From the NCBI GenBank assembly GCA_003258735.1, contig QHME01000004.1, positions 54,043 to 118,042 on the forward strand: DNA of 64,000 bases, read 5' to 3'. A program made the translations under genes and the position numbers. Of the stretch, positions 34,374-42,827 are shown piece after piece. Under the pieces are notes generated by a model that was given only the letters and a program-made list of their open reading frames with translations, did not search any database and had not been told where the DNA came from. Source of the DNA: Candidatus Melainabacteria bacterium. Its GTDB lineage: Bacteria; Cyanobacteriota; Vampirovibrionia; Gastranaerophilales; Gastranaerophilaceae. Numbering within the stretch: the stretch's first letter is position 1; every line of letters begins with the position of its first letter.

Positions 34374-34888
34374 TGAATTATAATGTATTTATTGAAAATG
34401 AATATCAAGACTGGGATGTTGATATAGAGTCTGTAGAAACATCTGTACAAAAGATTTTTGACTACTATATGACCTGTCCTGAAATCGCTGATAATTGCTG
34501 TCTGCAAGGTTATGAATATAACTCTGTAGCATTTGATATTTTGTTTACTGATAGCAAAAAAACTCATCAGATTAATAAGGAATATCGCCACAAGGATTAT
34601 CCTGCTGATATTATTACTTTTGCTGTATTTGCAGATTCTTCAGTAAATGAACGATTCGTTTTGGACTTGGAAATTAATTTGGGAGAGATTATAATAGGAT
34701 TAGATAAGATAATTGAAGAATCTGAAAAGAAAGAGGTCTCAAAAGAAATAGAATTGGTGTTTATGATAAGTCACGGTATTATGCACTTGTTGGGCTTTGA
34801 CCATCAAACACAGGAAGAATTTGATTTTGTAGTTGCTCACCAAAAACAAGCACTGGAAAGTATGGGGATAAAATATGACAAAATATAA
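34373..34888 (+). CDS. ybeY: Endoribonuclease / rRNA maturation factor YbeY
   Basis: A 171-residue YbeY. The zinc-binding H-x3-H-x5-H motif is present (SHGIMHLLGFDHQ, near residues 132-144), and the middle has HQINKEYRHKDYPADIITFA. YbeY is a metallo-RNase required for 16S rRNA 3'-end maturation and ribosome quality control. It is coupled to the upstream pgpH gene by a one-base overlap and overlaps dgkA by 14 bases. Confidence 0.95.
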   Translation: MNYNVFIENEYQDWDVDIESVETSVQKIFDYYMTCPEIADNCCLQGYEYNSVAFDILFTDSKKTHQINKEYRHKDYPADIITFAVFADSSVNERFVLDLEINLGEIIIGLDKIIEESEKKEVSKEIELVFMISHGIMHLLGFDHQTQEEFDFVVAHQKQALESMGIKYDKI

Positions 34889-35255
34889 AAAACAAAATTT
34901 TTCTAGTACATTCAAAAATGCAAGAAAAGGTATGCGGTTGACATTAAAAAGTGAACGTAATTTGCGAATCCATTTGTTTGTAGCATCATTGGTTTTGGTG
35001 AGTGCGTATTGCTTAAATTTTTCTATTAACAAATTTTGTATTTTGTTATTGACTATTGCAGGAGTAATTTCTGCTGAGATGTTCAATTCTGCAATTGAAT
35101 TTTCATTGGATGCAATTTTTCATAATAAATTTAACAGAATGGTTGGAATGGCGAAGGATATTGCCGCAGGTGCAGTTATGATTGTTACTATTAGCGCTGT
35201 GCTAATTGGTGTACTCCTCTTTGCTCCTCCATTAATTCAGTTAATAGTTGGATAG
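34875..35255 (+). CDS. dgkA: Diacylglycerol/undecaprenol kinase family protein
   Basis: A 126-residue integral membrane kinase with the family signature EMFNSAIEFSLDAIFH followed by AKDIAAGAVMIV. There are three membrane helices (about residues 34-50, 57-75, 95-118). In many non-enterobacterial diderms and Gram-positives this family phosphorylates undecaprenol for cell-wall lipid recycling; E. coli DgkA uses diacylglycerol. Which substrate applies here is not visible. It is the last gene of the pgpH-ybeY-dgkA operon. Confidence 0.92.
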   Translation: MTKYKKQNFSSTFKNARKGMRLTLKSERNLRIHLFVASLVLVSAYCLNFSINKFCILLLTIAGVISAEMFNSAIEFSLDAIFHNKFNRMVGMAKDIAAGAVMIVTISAVLIGVLLFAPPLIQLIVG

Positions 35256-35322
35256 TCTAAGGATAAGTTCAGGTTATTTTGAAAGTTTAGAAAACTTGAG
35301 TGAAAAGTGAAAGGTTTTATAA

Positions 35323-35361
35323 AAAATCTGCGCCACTTAAATTTTAAGTGGCGCAGATTTT
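35323..35361. terminator. Bidirectional terminator between dgkA and the rubredoxin gene
   Basis: A long perfect stem: AAAATCTGCGCCACTTAA (35323-35340) with its complement at 35344-35361. It stops both convergent transcripts. Confidence 0.88.
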
Positions 35362-35368
35362 GCTTATA

Positions 35369-35512
35369 TTATTCTACTTCTTTTTCAAATTGGTCTTTGC
35401 CTACTGAACATAGCGGACATACGTAATCATCCGGTAAATCTTCAAATTTAACACCATCATTTTCTGCAGGGTCATAAACATAACCACATACTGTACATAC
35501 CCATTTTTCCAT
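35369..35512 (-). CDS. Rubredoxin
   Basis: A 47-residue rubredoxin. It has the two metal-binding pairs CTVCGY and CPLCSVGKDQFE and the family core YDPAENDGVKFEDLPDDYVC. It carries one iron bound by four cysteines and transfers single electrons, in anaerobes often to peroxide- or oxygen-reducing enzymes such as rubrerythrin or flavodiiron proteins. Its ATG lies two bases after the stop of the fur-family gene, so both are in one transcript. That pairing favours an oxidative-stress role. Confidence 0.95.
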   Translation of the reverse strand: MEKWVCTVCGYVYDPAENDGVKFEDLPDDYVCPLCSVGKDQFEKEVE

Positions 35513-35514
35513 AA

Positions 35515-35904
35515 TTAGTTTGTTTCCTTTCTTTTTTTACAATCTTTGCATATACCATGGAACACTATATCATGACTTGTTATATCAAATCCTGTAGCCG
35601 CTTGGGTATTTTTTACGATATCAGGGGCTACGTCAGATGGTATATCAAATACTCTCTTGCATTTTTCACAAATAAAGTGATAGTGCTCAAATGTATTATG
35701 GTCAAAGTGTGCCGATGGTTCTAAGCCGTCAATTTTTTTAATCATACCGGCATCAGCTAGTTGATTAAGGTTTCGGTAAAGTGTTGTTATACCAATATTT
35801 GAATTATCTTTATCCAAAAAATCCAGCAACTTTTCTGCTGTTGGGTGAATGGCATTATTTGTCAATGCATCCAAAATTTTTTCTCTTTGTTTTGAATAAT
35901 TCAT
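35515..35904 (-). CDS. Fur/PerR family metal-dependent repressor
   Basis: A 129-residue Fur-family regulator. It has the winged-helix segment (HPTAEKLLDFL, ITTLYRNLNQLADAGMI), the metal-sensing region HFDHNTFEHYHFICEKCKRVFD, and a second CxxC (CKDC) for structural zinc. Being cotranscribed with rubredoxin, it may be a PerR-type peroxide sensor rather than a true Fur; the sequence alone does not decide. A Fur-like box lies 15 bases upstream of its start, indicating autoregulation. Confidence 0.92.
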   Translation of the reverse strand: MNYSKQREKILDALTNNAIHPTAEKLLDFLDKDNSNIGITTLYRNLNQLADAGMIKKIDGLEPSAHFDHNTFEHYHFICEKCKRVFDIPSDVAPDIVKNTQAATGFDITSHDIVFHGICKDCKKRKETN

Positions 35905-35918
35905 TTAGACTTCCAAAT

Positions 35919-35933
35919 TGATAACTATTATCA
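35919..35933. promoter_or_regulatory. Fur/PerR box upstream of the fur-rubredoxin operon
   Basis: TGATAAC-T-ATTATCA, a 7-1-7 inverted repeat with one mismatch, the classical Fur-family half-site layout. It is just upstream of the start of the fur-family gene. Confidence 0.75.
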
Positions 35934-36012
35934 TTTTACTTTATATTTTAGGTTTTGTCAACGATATTGAAAATACCCATAACGTGAATGGATAATTTTA
36001 GTCAAATTTTTA

Positions 36013-37317
36013 TTATTTCAAATTACCTTTTGCAATTTTTTCTTCAATATCTTTTCTTACTTGATAGTCTTCATCTTTTCTTAACCCAAGCATAATTGCC
36101 GGAGCTAAGATGCCTAGTGCGCCGATACATGCGCCGATGTTTTTAAGGATTGCAACTTTTTTCAAGCTTCTTACTGATTTGAAAAATTCATCAAGATTTT
36201 CACCTGATTTTTCATATTGGTTAAATAGTTTTTCGATTTTTGCGCCAACACCTCTTAACGCATCTAAATCAATGTATTTTCTTGTATCAACTTTTTCAGT
36301 TTTGTTTAATAGCGAGATTACATCAGAGTCTTTAGCCATTTTGATTACAAGGTTTTCGTTTTCAGGCTGTACAGCAAACTTGTACAATGCAACGTCTGAT
36401 TTATCAGCAGCTTTAAATTCGTTTAAGTAATTTTTTAATGAGCCGTTTTTGAATGATTCTTTCAAGTCGTTTCCGAAAATTACTCTTGAATCAAGGTCAA
36501 TTGATTTGCCTTTTGCATCTGCATGTTTTTCTAAAGCTTTAGAAATCATAGGACCTGCGAAGTACATAAATGCCCAAAAACTTCCTTCTTTGATTACGTA
36601 ATTCATGAAGTCTTGAGGATTTTTGGCGTGAGAGAGTCTTTCACCAGTGATTGTACCGTCAACTAGCATTAAGTTTCTTACAGGGTCAAATATAAAGTTC
36701 TCAAATCCGCCTGTGAAAGTTAGATTTTTATTTTGTTTTTTGTTATCTGTATTATGAACATTAGAAAATGCTGATGAGAAATTAACATTAGAATTTTGGT
36801 GTTGTTTATTTTGAGATTTTTTTACTTTTTCAAAATAATCTTTTTTAATTTTTTCCTCTGTATAATTGTGTCTGAATTTTGTCAAGCCTAAGTATGAACC
36901 TGCCGTCAAAACTGTAGCTGCTGCAAATTTCGCGATAGTCAAAGCTTTGAATTTACCTTGATGTTCTGAAACTTTTATTAAATTTTTCTTAATTTGCTCA
37001 GTTGGGGCAAATTCTTTTGCCGCCTCTAATATTTCAGGATTTTTAAGGATTCTTGCATCAATTTCAGGGTCTAATTTCATTGATTTGAATAATGTAATAT
37101 CTAAAACTTTTTTAAATAATGGAAGACCGCCCAACCAAATTGCTTGCGTTCCAAATTCATCAATAAATCTATCTTTTCCCTCTGCTTTGTCCCCTGACAT
37201 GTAAGAAGCAGTCGTTAAACCGATGCTGTTAGCAACATCTTTTATTGCTAAAGGGACTAGGGAGCTATTATTTCCTAGTGTTGCGTATACTGTGCTTGCT
37301 GTTATATTTGGTATCAT
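36013..37317 (-). CDS. Membrane-associated protein of unknown function with FTGG motif
   Basis: A 434-residue protein without a recognised family. I start it at ATG 37317 (MIPNITASTVYATLG), preceded by AAGGAAAAGGAAA; a longer frame to 37341 is less likely. Hydrophobic segments lie near residues 128-146 and 403-423. Between them is an Asn/Gln/Lys-rich linker (about 165-198) and NLTFTGGFENF (residues 198-208). The order of hydrophobic segment, FTGG, helical domain and C-terminal hydrophobic segment is the same as in the 9938-12049 protein, so I suspect a paralogous, lineage-specific family. Function unknown. Confidence 0.72.
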   Translation of the reverse strand: MIPNITASTVYATLGNNSSLVPLAIKDVANSIGLTTASYMSGDKAEGKDRFIDEFGTQAIWLGGLPLFKKVLDITLFKSMKLDPEIDARILKNPEILEAAKEFAPTEQIKKNLIKVSEHQGKFKALTIAKFAAATVLTAGSYLGLTKFRHNYTEEKIKKDYFEKVKKSQNKQHQNSNVNFSSAFSNVHNTDNKKQNKNLTFTGGFENFIFDPVRNLMLVDGTITGERLSHAKNPQDFMNYVIKEGSFWAFMYFAGPMISKALEKHADAKGKSIDLDSRVIFGNDLKESFKNGSLKNYLNEFKAADKSDVALYKFAVQPENENLVIKMAKDSDVISLLNKTEKVDTRKYIDLDALRGVGAKIEKLFNQYEKSGENLDEFFKSVRSLKKVAILKNIGACIGALGILAPAIMLGLRKDEDYQVRKDIEEKIAKGNLK

Positions 37318-37829
37318 TTTCCTTTTCCTTCTACAGGACAAAACATGCTTTCACATAAAATCAGCGCTGCCCTGCCTCAACTTGTGTATTACAAGCCCCA
37401 AATTAAATTCATCAATTTCACGATTGGGGCATTCGCTTTAACAGTTGAGCGTCGTCGTATATTTTTTTGATTCATAATTCTAACCTTCACTTTTATACTA
37501 AATATCGTAATAAATATTAATTGCCCTTTTTACAATTATTTTTTACATTTGTTTAATAAAAAACAAGACCCAAAATTTTTAGGTCTTGTTTTAAATCTTT
37601 ATTCCAACACAATCATCAGTGTCTTGTTATTTAAAACAAGCCTCTTATAAAACATCTGCTGCGTCGGTTTTGTATATACATTTAGCAATTTTCCTTTACT
37701 ACACTTGTAAAATTATCATAACCAAGAAAAAAAATCAAGTTTTGACTCAAATATTATACAATGTAACATTTTCTGCCACAAATTATAAGATATACTATAA
37801 TAAAAAAGTATTGGAATGAGAGGTTCTAG
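37318..37829. other. Intergenic stretch with an orphan terminator and possible small RNA
   Basis: No protein gene is supported. At 37560-37592 a perfect 11-bp stem (AAAACAAGACC/GGTCTTGTTTT) with T-runs on both strands forms a terminator not adjacent to any gene end. On the minus strand a promoter-like pair, TTGTGG (37776-37781), 17 bases, TATAAT (37753-37758), would start RNA near 37746, giving a transcript of about 190 bases ending at this terminator. It includes a CTTGTT/AACAAG hairpin and a 16-codon frame. Confidence 0.4.
37555..37746 (-). ncRNA. Candidate small RNA
   Basis: Predicted only from a promoter-like pair and an orphan terminator about 190 bases apart with no gene between them. 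The sequence does not match tmRNA, 6S, SRP or RNase P RNA motifs that I can recognise. A 16-codon frame with AAAGGA upstream lies inside, so a tiny mRNA is the alternative. Confidence 0.3.
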
Positions 37830-38837
37830 ATGTCATTTATGGATGATGAAAACGACAACAATATGCCATCAGATGAAATTTCTATGGAAGATTTTTTCAA
37901 GCAACAAGGTGATGGTATAAAACAAGATAAAGTTGAGATTTATAAAAAAGAAGAAAAGAAAGTTTTTATTGAAAAACCTGATAACAATTCCGGCATGGGG
38001 GAAGATGCTCCTTATAGCATTGCAAAACCCTTCAACTGGGGAGCTTTTTTGTTCAACTGGGTTTGGGGAATCCGTTACAAAAAATGGATTTTACTTTTAG
38101 TTCTTGCTTTTACTTTTATTGCTCCGCCTTTTGGACTTATCGTATGCTTAGTATTAAGTATTTGGGCTGGTATCAAGGGGAATAGATGGGCTTGGGCTGA
38201 AATTCAATACAAAAATGAGGAAGATTTTCACAGTGCCCAAAAATCTTGGGTTAAAGCTTGGTTTATTATGCTTGGAATTGTTGTGGCAATTTCTTCAGTT
38301 ATCGCAATCGTTATTGCAATGAAACCTGTTGATTCAAAAGATAATAAGCTTGATGTTTCAAAAGATATAAATCCTATTGAAAATATTAGTTTCTTCAGTT
38401 CATCTGAATTAAAAATCCCTGAAGGTGATATTGATAATACTGATTCCACTGATAATCATGCAAAAATTTTATCTTCCGGTAAAAATATTGTTTATTGGGT
38501 TAGAGAAGAAAACGACTTGACAAAAGCAAATAAAGAATACATTGAAAAAGCTTTTGAAAATAATAAAGATACTCTTGGTGCAAGTTTTGTGCTGATTCCA
38601 GACTTGAGAAAACCTCAATCAAAGGAAGACTTTTCACCTAAAAAAGATAGTGATTCAATTACACTTGAAGCGAAATGTGTAAATGGTGATAAATGTATTG
38701 ATACTTGGTTGTATTCAAATTGTAATAAGGGATATTGTATAATTAATCCGAGAACAAAAAGATATTATAAAGTTCGTACAAAAGAGGGGGTAATCAAAAA
38801 AGCCCAAGTATTACAGCGTAAATGGAGCGAAAAATAA
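37830..38837 (+). CDS. Membrane protein with DUF2628-like region
   Basis: A 335-residue protein. The first 60 residues are acidic and cytosolic. Residues about 65-130 (KPFNWGAFLFNWVWGIRYKKW, two membrane helices, then GNRWAWAEIQYKNEEDF) resemble DUF2628, a small membrane domain found in many bacteria. A third helix is near 145-168, followed by a soluble domain with four Cys (KCVNGDKC, NCNKGYC), probably extracytoplasmic and disulfide-bonded. GAGAGG precedes the start. Function unknown. Confidence 0.72.
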   Translation: MSFMDDENDNNMPSDEISMEDFFKQQGDGIKQDKVEIYKKEEKKVFIEKPDNNSGMGEDAPYSIAKPFNWGAFLFNWVWGIRYKKWILLLVLAFTFIAPPFGLIVCLVLSIWAGIKGNRWAWAEIQYKNEEDFHSAQKSWVKAWFIMLGIVVAISSVIAIVIAMKPVDSKDNKLDVSKDINPIENISFFSSSELKIPEGDIDNTDSTDNHAKILSSGKNIVYWVREENDLTKANKEYIEKAFENNKDTLGASFVLIPDLRKPQSKEDFSPKKDSDSITLEAKCVNGDKCIDTWLYSNCNKGYCIINPRTKRYYKVRTKEGVIKKAQVLQRKWSEK

Positions 38838-39161
38838 GAGGGGAATTTTGTCCATACAGACATCGTTGCAATAATCTTTTAGTTTGGAGTTCGCAAGTGT
38901 AAGTACTCGTTTATCCTCCGCCACAAACCTTGCAAGGCTTACCACCATTACGAATAGCTTTTTGTTTTTCAATTTTTATACAATTTTTAGTTCAACGTTT
39001 TGCCCATTGGCAACATATTTATTGTCTTTCTATTACTAGAATTTACATGAATAATAGAATTTTGAAGTTGGTTAAGATAAATATTTATAGTATCACTTGG
39101 ATTTATTGTTGTATTGTATGTTGTTTCAAATATATCTCCTAAATGTTATCTTGGATTAATT
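38838..39161. other. 324-base stretch without an intact gene
   Basis: On the minus strand, about 38922-39000, a short open piece ends KQKAIRNGGKPCKVCGGG and a stop. It looks like the zinc-knuckle tail of a lost gene, because an in-frame stop lies 26 codons upstream. Nothing else is recognisable. Confidence 0.35.
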
Positions 39162-39530
39162 TTAACACAATACTATATTATTTTCTTTATATTTACAAGG
39201 AATATTCATTTCTTTTAAGTAAGCAAGTCCCCATTTGTTTAATTCAATAATAGATGGGATTAATCTTTTTCCACGTTCAGTCAATGAATATTCTGTTTTA
39301 GGTGGAACAACAGGATACAATTTTCTTTGAATAATTCCGTCTGCTTCCAATTCTTTTAATTGCTGTATTAGCATTTTAGGAGTTGCGTGAGAAATTAATT
39401 TTTGTAATTCGTTGTACCTTAGGGTTTTATCAATAAGATGACCAATTATAACCCCCTTGTATTTCCCTCCAATAATCTCCATTGTAACCTCAAGTGGACA
39501 TTTGTATTCATCTTGTCTTTGTTTACTCAT
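39162..39530 (-). CDS. HxlR-family transcriptional regulator
   Basis: A 122-residue winged-helix regulator of the HxlR/MarR-like family. It has CPLEVTMEIIGGKYKGVIIG, LRYNELQKLISHATPKMLIQ, LEADGIIQRKLYPVVPPKTEY and SLTERGKRL. HxlR proteins often sense electrophiles or oxidants through a conserved N-terminal cysteine, which is present here (YKCPLE). I start at ATG 39530, which has GGAGT upstream. It is divergent from the MBL-fold hydrolase and probably regulates it. Confidence 0.9.
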   Translation of the reverse strand: MSKQRQDEYKCPLEVTMEIIGGKYKGVIIGHLIDKTLRYNELQKLISHATPKMLIQQLKELEADGIIQRKLYPVVPPKTEYSLTERGKRLIPSIIELNKWGLAYLKEMNIPCKYKENNIVLC

Positions 39531-39542
39531 TTGAAACTCCAA

Positions 39543-39560
39543 ACTAACCTTTTGGTAACT
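39543..39560. promoter_or_regulatory. Candidate HxlR operator
   Basis: ACTAACC-TTTT-GGTAACT is an imperfect inverted repeat between the divergent HxlR and MBL genes. Spacing and location suit a regulator site, but there is only one copy and two mismatches. Confidence 0.3.
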
Positions 39561-39651
39561 ATTATACTTTAATGTATATATTATACAAAATAGTGCATTC
39601 TTGAAAAAAAGTAAATAAGAATTTAATATTGTCATAAAAGGAGATGATTAT

Positions 39652-40431
39652 ATGAAAATTACTCAAATTAGAAATGCTACATTAATTATAGAATACGACA
39701 ATACAAGATTTTTAATAGATCCTTGGCTTGGACCAAAAGGTTATATGCCGGGTTTTGAAACGGCCGTTAATTCTGAAATTCGACAACCGAGAGTAGAATT
39801 ACCTTTTTCTATTGATAAAATTGTAAATGTAGATTCTGTTATCATCACTCATATTCACCCGGATCATTGGGACGAATATGCAGAACATGCAATAGATAAA
39901 AATCTTAAAATATTTGTTCAATCAGAATTTGATAAAAACTTTATATTATCAAAAGGTTTTAAAGATGTTGAGATTTTAGCAGAACAAGGTACAAACTTTA
40001 GAAATATAACTTTATACAAAACTCATACACAACATGGAAAACGAGAAATTTTAAAACCTTTATGTGATTCAATTGGAATGCCTTACGATGCAATGGGTAT
40101 TGTTTTCAATGCTGAACGAGAAAAAACACTTTATATTGCAGGGGATACGATTTGGTGCGAAGAAGTAAAAGAAGCTTTGAATAAATATTCTCCAGATATA
40201 GTTGTAGTCAATGCTTGTGCTGCAACTGTATTAAATGGTGAACGCTTAATTATGAACATTGATGATTTAAAAGAAGTTTTAAAAAATTCTAAAAATGCAA
40301 CCGTAATTGCAAGCCACATGGATACTGTAAGCCATTTAACCGTTACAAGAAAGGATTTAGAACATTTTAAAAACAATAATAATATAGATAATTTACTGAT
40401 ACCTGCAGATGGTGAAGTTTTGGTTTTTTAG
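39652..40431 (+). CDS. MBL-fold metal-dependent hydrolase
   Basis: A 259-residue metallo-beta-lactamase-fold protein of the UlaG/RomA-like type. Metal ligands are visible in ITHIHPDHWDEY (HxHxDH), YIAGDTIWCEEV and the late IASHMD. It begins with the typical RNATLIIEYDNTRFLIDPW strand region. Substrate unknown; relatives hydrolyse phospho- or lactone substrates. AAAGGAGA precedes the ATG. Its divergent HxlR neighbour suggests induction by a reactive compound, so a detoxification role is plausible. Confidence 0.88.
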   Translation: MKITQIRNATLIIEYDNTRFLIDPWLGPKGYMPGFETAVNSEIRQPRVELPFSIDKIVNVDSVIITHIHPDHWDEYAEHAIDKNLKIFVQSEFDKNFILSKGFKDVEILAEQGTNFRNITLYKTHTQHGKREILKPLCDSIGMPYDAMGIVFNAEREKTLYIAGDTIWCEEVKEALNKYSPDIVVVNACAATVLNGERLIMNIDDLKEVLKNSKNATVIASHMDTVSHLTVTRKDLEHFKNNNNIDNLLIPADGEVLVF

Positions 40432-40765
40432 GTGATATTGTCTAAAACAGTATCAATGACAGGCTTTACGGTTGTTTTTAGTATTAACATTTTATAGTGG
40501 CAAGATTGTTAATGTTGCCACTGCGTTGCCACTTCGGACTTTTATTTACAATAGCCCGAAACTAGACTACGAGAGCGTTATAGGGTTCTGTGCAAATGTT
40601 AGAATTTTTCTGAGGCACTTTTTTTATTACCACTTTTGTTGCCGCTATACGAAATTTTTAGAAATTTTAGAAAAATAAACAACTCTAAAAGGTTGATATA
40701 ATGGGGCTTTCTTGTCTAATACTAGCTAAAATACAGTAATAATGTATATTTTAAAAATTAAGCAC
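40432..40765. other. Chromosomal flank left of the element, no gene
   Basis: No intact gene. On the minus strand, 40599-40649 reads SYSGNKSGNKKSASEKF and a stop, possibly the tail of an old integrase; copies of GTGGCAAC-like sequence (40499-40520 and 40620-40645) lie nearby. This may be a scar of an earlier insertion next to the same tRNA site. Confidence 0.35.
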
Positions 40766-40792
40766 TAAAAAAGCCACGCTATACGTGGCTTT
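40766..40792 (-). terminator. Displaced terminator of tRNA-Glu
   Basis: On the minus strand AAAGCCACG-TATAG-CGTGGCTTT is followed by TTTTTT. It abuts the left attachment site. In an uninterrupted chromosome it would lie about five bases after the tRNA-Glu CCA end, so it was most likely the tRNA's own terminator before the element inserted. Confidence 0.75.
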
Positions 40793-40796
40793 AAAT

Positions 40797-40806
40797 ATGG
40801 TACCCC
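40797..40806 (+). repeat. Left attachment site (attL core)
   Basis: ATGGTACCCC, identical to 48842-48851 within the 3' end of tRNA-Glu. Confidence 0.75.
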
Positions 40807-40966
40807 TAGTGAGAAATAGTTGGAACCGAATAGTCTCCGACCTCCGTAGATTTTATGAGTTAAGGAATATTGCGTAATACTCAAAATATTCCTAGCTAAA
40901 TATTTTGTTACAAATATAATTGTATATCTTCTAATTATGTTAAAATTATATAATAAGGAGTTGAAA

Positions 40967-41482
40967 ATGATTAAACATAAAGTATTTATTAGCTATCATC
41001 ATAAAAATGACTGGTATTATAAAGAAGAATTTGAGCGTATTTTTAATGATATCATTATTTCAAAAGCAGTTTCAGAAGGAGATATTGACCCTGATAATTC
41101 AGATAGATACATAAAACGACTTATTCAAGAAGATTACATAACCGACTCAACTGTTACTGTGGTACTTATTGGTTCTGAAACTGCAAAAAGAAAACATATA
41201 GATTGGGAAATATCAGCAAGCCTTAATAAAAAAGTTGGTGGTTATTCTGGGTTATTAGGAATTGTCTTGCCTTCTCATCCAGATTACGAAAAAGAAAGAA
41301 TTTCAAATGATTCTATACCACCAAGGTTGCTGACTAATATTAAAAGTGGTTATGCTGGTTTTATAAAATGGACTACTAATGTTAATTATATGAATTTATG
41401 TATAGAAAAAGCTTTTCAGAATAGAACAAGTCAAACTGGATTGATTGATAATTCAATGCCTCAGTTTGTGTATAACAGGTAA
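40967..41482 (+). CDS. TIR-like domain protein (ThsB-type)
   Basis: A 171-residue protein made of one TIR-like domain (MTH538/DUF1863 group, as in Thoeris ThsB). Pattern: KVFISYHHKND at the first strand, DRYIKRLIQEDYITDSTVTVVLIGS, then KHIDWEISASLNKK, with a Glu in the place of the TIR catalytic glutamate. ThsB proteins sense phage and make a nucleotide signal from NAD+ that activates an effector. I start at ATG 40967 (AAGGAG seven bases before). It is the first gene of a four-gene operon, three bases before the membrane protein gene. No ThsA-type SIR2 gene is present. Confidence 0.82.
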   Translation: MIKHKVFISYHHKNDWYYKEEFERIFNDIIISKAVSEGDIDPDNSDRYIKRLIQEDYITDSTVTVVLIGSETAKRKHIDWEISASLNKKVGGYSGLLGIVLPSHPDYEKERISNDSIPPRLLTNIKSGYAGFIKWTTNVNYMNLCIEKAFQNRTSQTGLIDNSMPQFVYNR

Positions 41483-41485
41483 GAT

Positions 41486-42124
41486 ATGAATTTACTACAA
41501 ATATACTTTGATAATAATTGGAATTTCATTTTTCAAGTTAATTGGACAGTCCTTCTATCCATATTACTGATTTTATGCGGAATAATCATTAAAAATATAC
41601 GTAATATCAAAAAATATCTTAAAAATATTGAAATTGATTGTGCTGAGCTAAATATACAAGGTCAAAAAATAAAAATAAAACCAAATAATAGTACAATAAA
41701 TGTTGCATATAAACTATGGGTAGAAATAAATACTAGAAAAATAGGACAAGTAATTGATTATTCGAATGATGTAATTGAGGAAGTTTATAATTCTTGGTAT
41801 GAATTCTTTAAAGTAACAAGAGAATTATTAAAAGAAATTCCTGCAGAAAAAGCAACGGAACCGAACACAAAAAAAATAATTGAAATTACAACATGTATCT
41901 TAAACGAGGTAATTAGACCTCATTTAACTAAGTGGCAAGCCCGTTTTAGATATTGGTATAGTAAATCTGAAGAATGTGGGCTCTCTCCTCAAAAACGACA
42001 AGCTCAATTTGTGTGTTCCGAAAATAGTGAAATTTATAATTTTTCTGAATTGAAAAGTGATATGACAATCGTTAATGAGACGTTAATTGAGTATAAAAAA
42101 ATTCTTGAAAATATAATTTTTTAA
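41486..42124 (+). CDS. Single-pass membrane protein, candidate effector of the TIR system
   Basis: A 212-residue protein. One hydrophobic helix (VNWTVLLSILLILCGIIIK, about residues 18-36) is followed by a basic stretch and a soluble, mostly helical cytosolic domain with AYKLWVEINTRKIGQVIDY, DVIEEVYNSWYEFFKVTREL and IRPHLTKWQARFRYWY. I do not recognise a named family. Being three bases behind the TIR gene, it is almost certainly cotranscribed and functionally linked. By analogy with TIR systems that use membrane effectors, I infer that it responds to the TIR product or partner by acting on the membrane; this is not shown. Confidence 0.75.
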   Translation: MNLLQIYFDNNWNFIFQVNWTVLLSILLILCGIIIKNIRNIKKYLKNIEIDCAELNIQGQKIKIKPNNSTINVAYKLWVEINTRKIGQVIDYSNDVIEEVYNSWYEFFKVTRELLKEIPAEKATEPNTKKIIEITTCILNEVIRPHLTKWQARFRYWYSKSEECGLSPQKRQAQFVCSENSEIYNFSELKSDMTIVNETLIEYKKILENIIF

Positions 42125-42142
42125 GTGATTTAAATCAAAAAT

Positions 42143-42826
42143 ATGAATAAATGTATTTATTATAAAGATAAAAATGATTTAACTTTTACAAATAGGGAAC
42201 ATATTTTTCCAAAAGCAATTGGAGGTATACAACGACTTGATATAGGTGTGGTTTCAGACCAAGCCAATAAGTTCTTTGCAAATAATCTTGAAATAAAAAC
42301 TCTTAGGGAATCTGAAATTGTAATAGGTCGTATCGTTAATGGTTATAATAAAAAGCCTAGTAAAGAAAAACAAAAATATAGAACTTTACCTGAATCTCTG
42401 TATAATAGAGAAATAGATTCAAGAACTTTAGGTAAAATTGCATTTAACGCATTAGCAAAATTAAAAGGTAAAAACTATGTGTTAAAACCGGAATTTGATA
42501 AATTTAGAAACTGGATAATGAACGGAAATAATGATTGGTATCACAGCAAAATGGGAAAAGAAATTTTGACTAGTACACAAATAATGCCTGCTCAATCTCA
42601 TTATTGTATCTTTATTGATGATGGTGAATATATTATAGCTGATGTTTGCATATACAATTATTGGAGAAAAATGTTTGGTATCTGCAAGACATTTGATGAA
42701 TCTTTTGTAATTCCACAAGGTTACATATGTGATTGGAAAAATAAAAAAGAATATACACTACTAGAACTAATGCATAAAATAGCAGAATCAGAAGAGTTAA
42801 AATACCAACAGGGAAAGGAATTATAA
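42143..42826 (+). CDS. HNH endonuclease-like protein
   Basis: A 227-residue protein whose first 55 residues match the HNH pattern found in defence-island nucleases: CIYYKDKNDLTFTNREHIFPK, AIGG, and VSDQANKFFANNLE. The H of REHIFP and the N of SDQANKFF fit the His and Asn of the motif. The usual zinc pair CxxC is CIYY here, so the second Cys is lost. The rest (residues 60-227) is an unknown alpha/beta domain. Third gene of the TIR operon, one base before the next gene's start. Confidence 0.75.
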   Translation: MNKCIYYKDKNDLTFTNREHIFPKAIGGIQRLDIGVVSDQANKFFANNLEIKTLRESEIVIGRIVNGYNKKPSKEKQKYRTLPESLYNREIDSRTLGKIAFNALAKLKGKNYVLKPEFDKFRNWIMNGNNDWYHSKMGKEILTSTQIMPAQSHYCIFIDDGEYIIADVCIYNYWRKMFGICKTFDESFVIPQGYICDWKNKKEYTLLELMHKIAESEELKYQQGKEL

Positions 42827-42827
42827 A

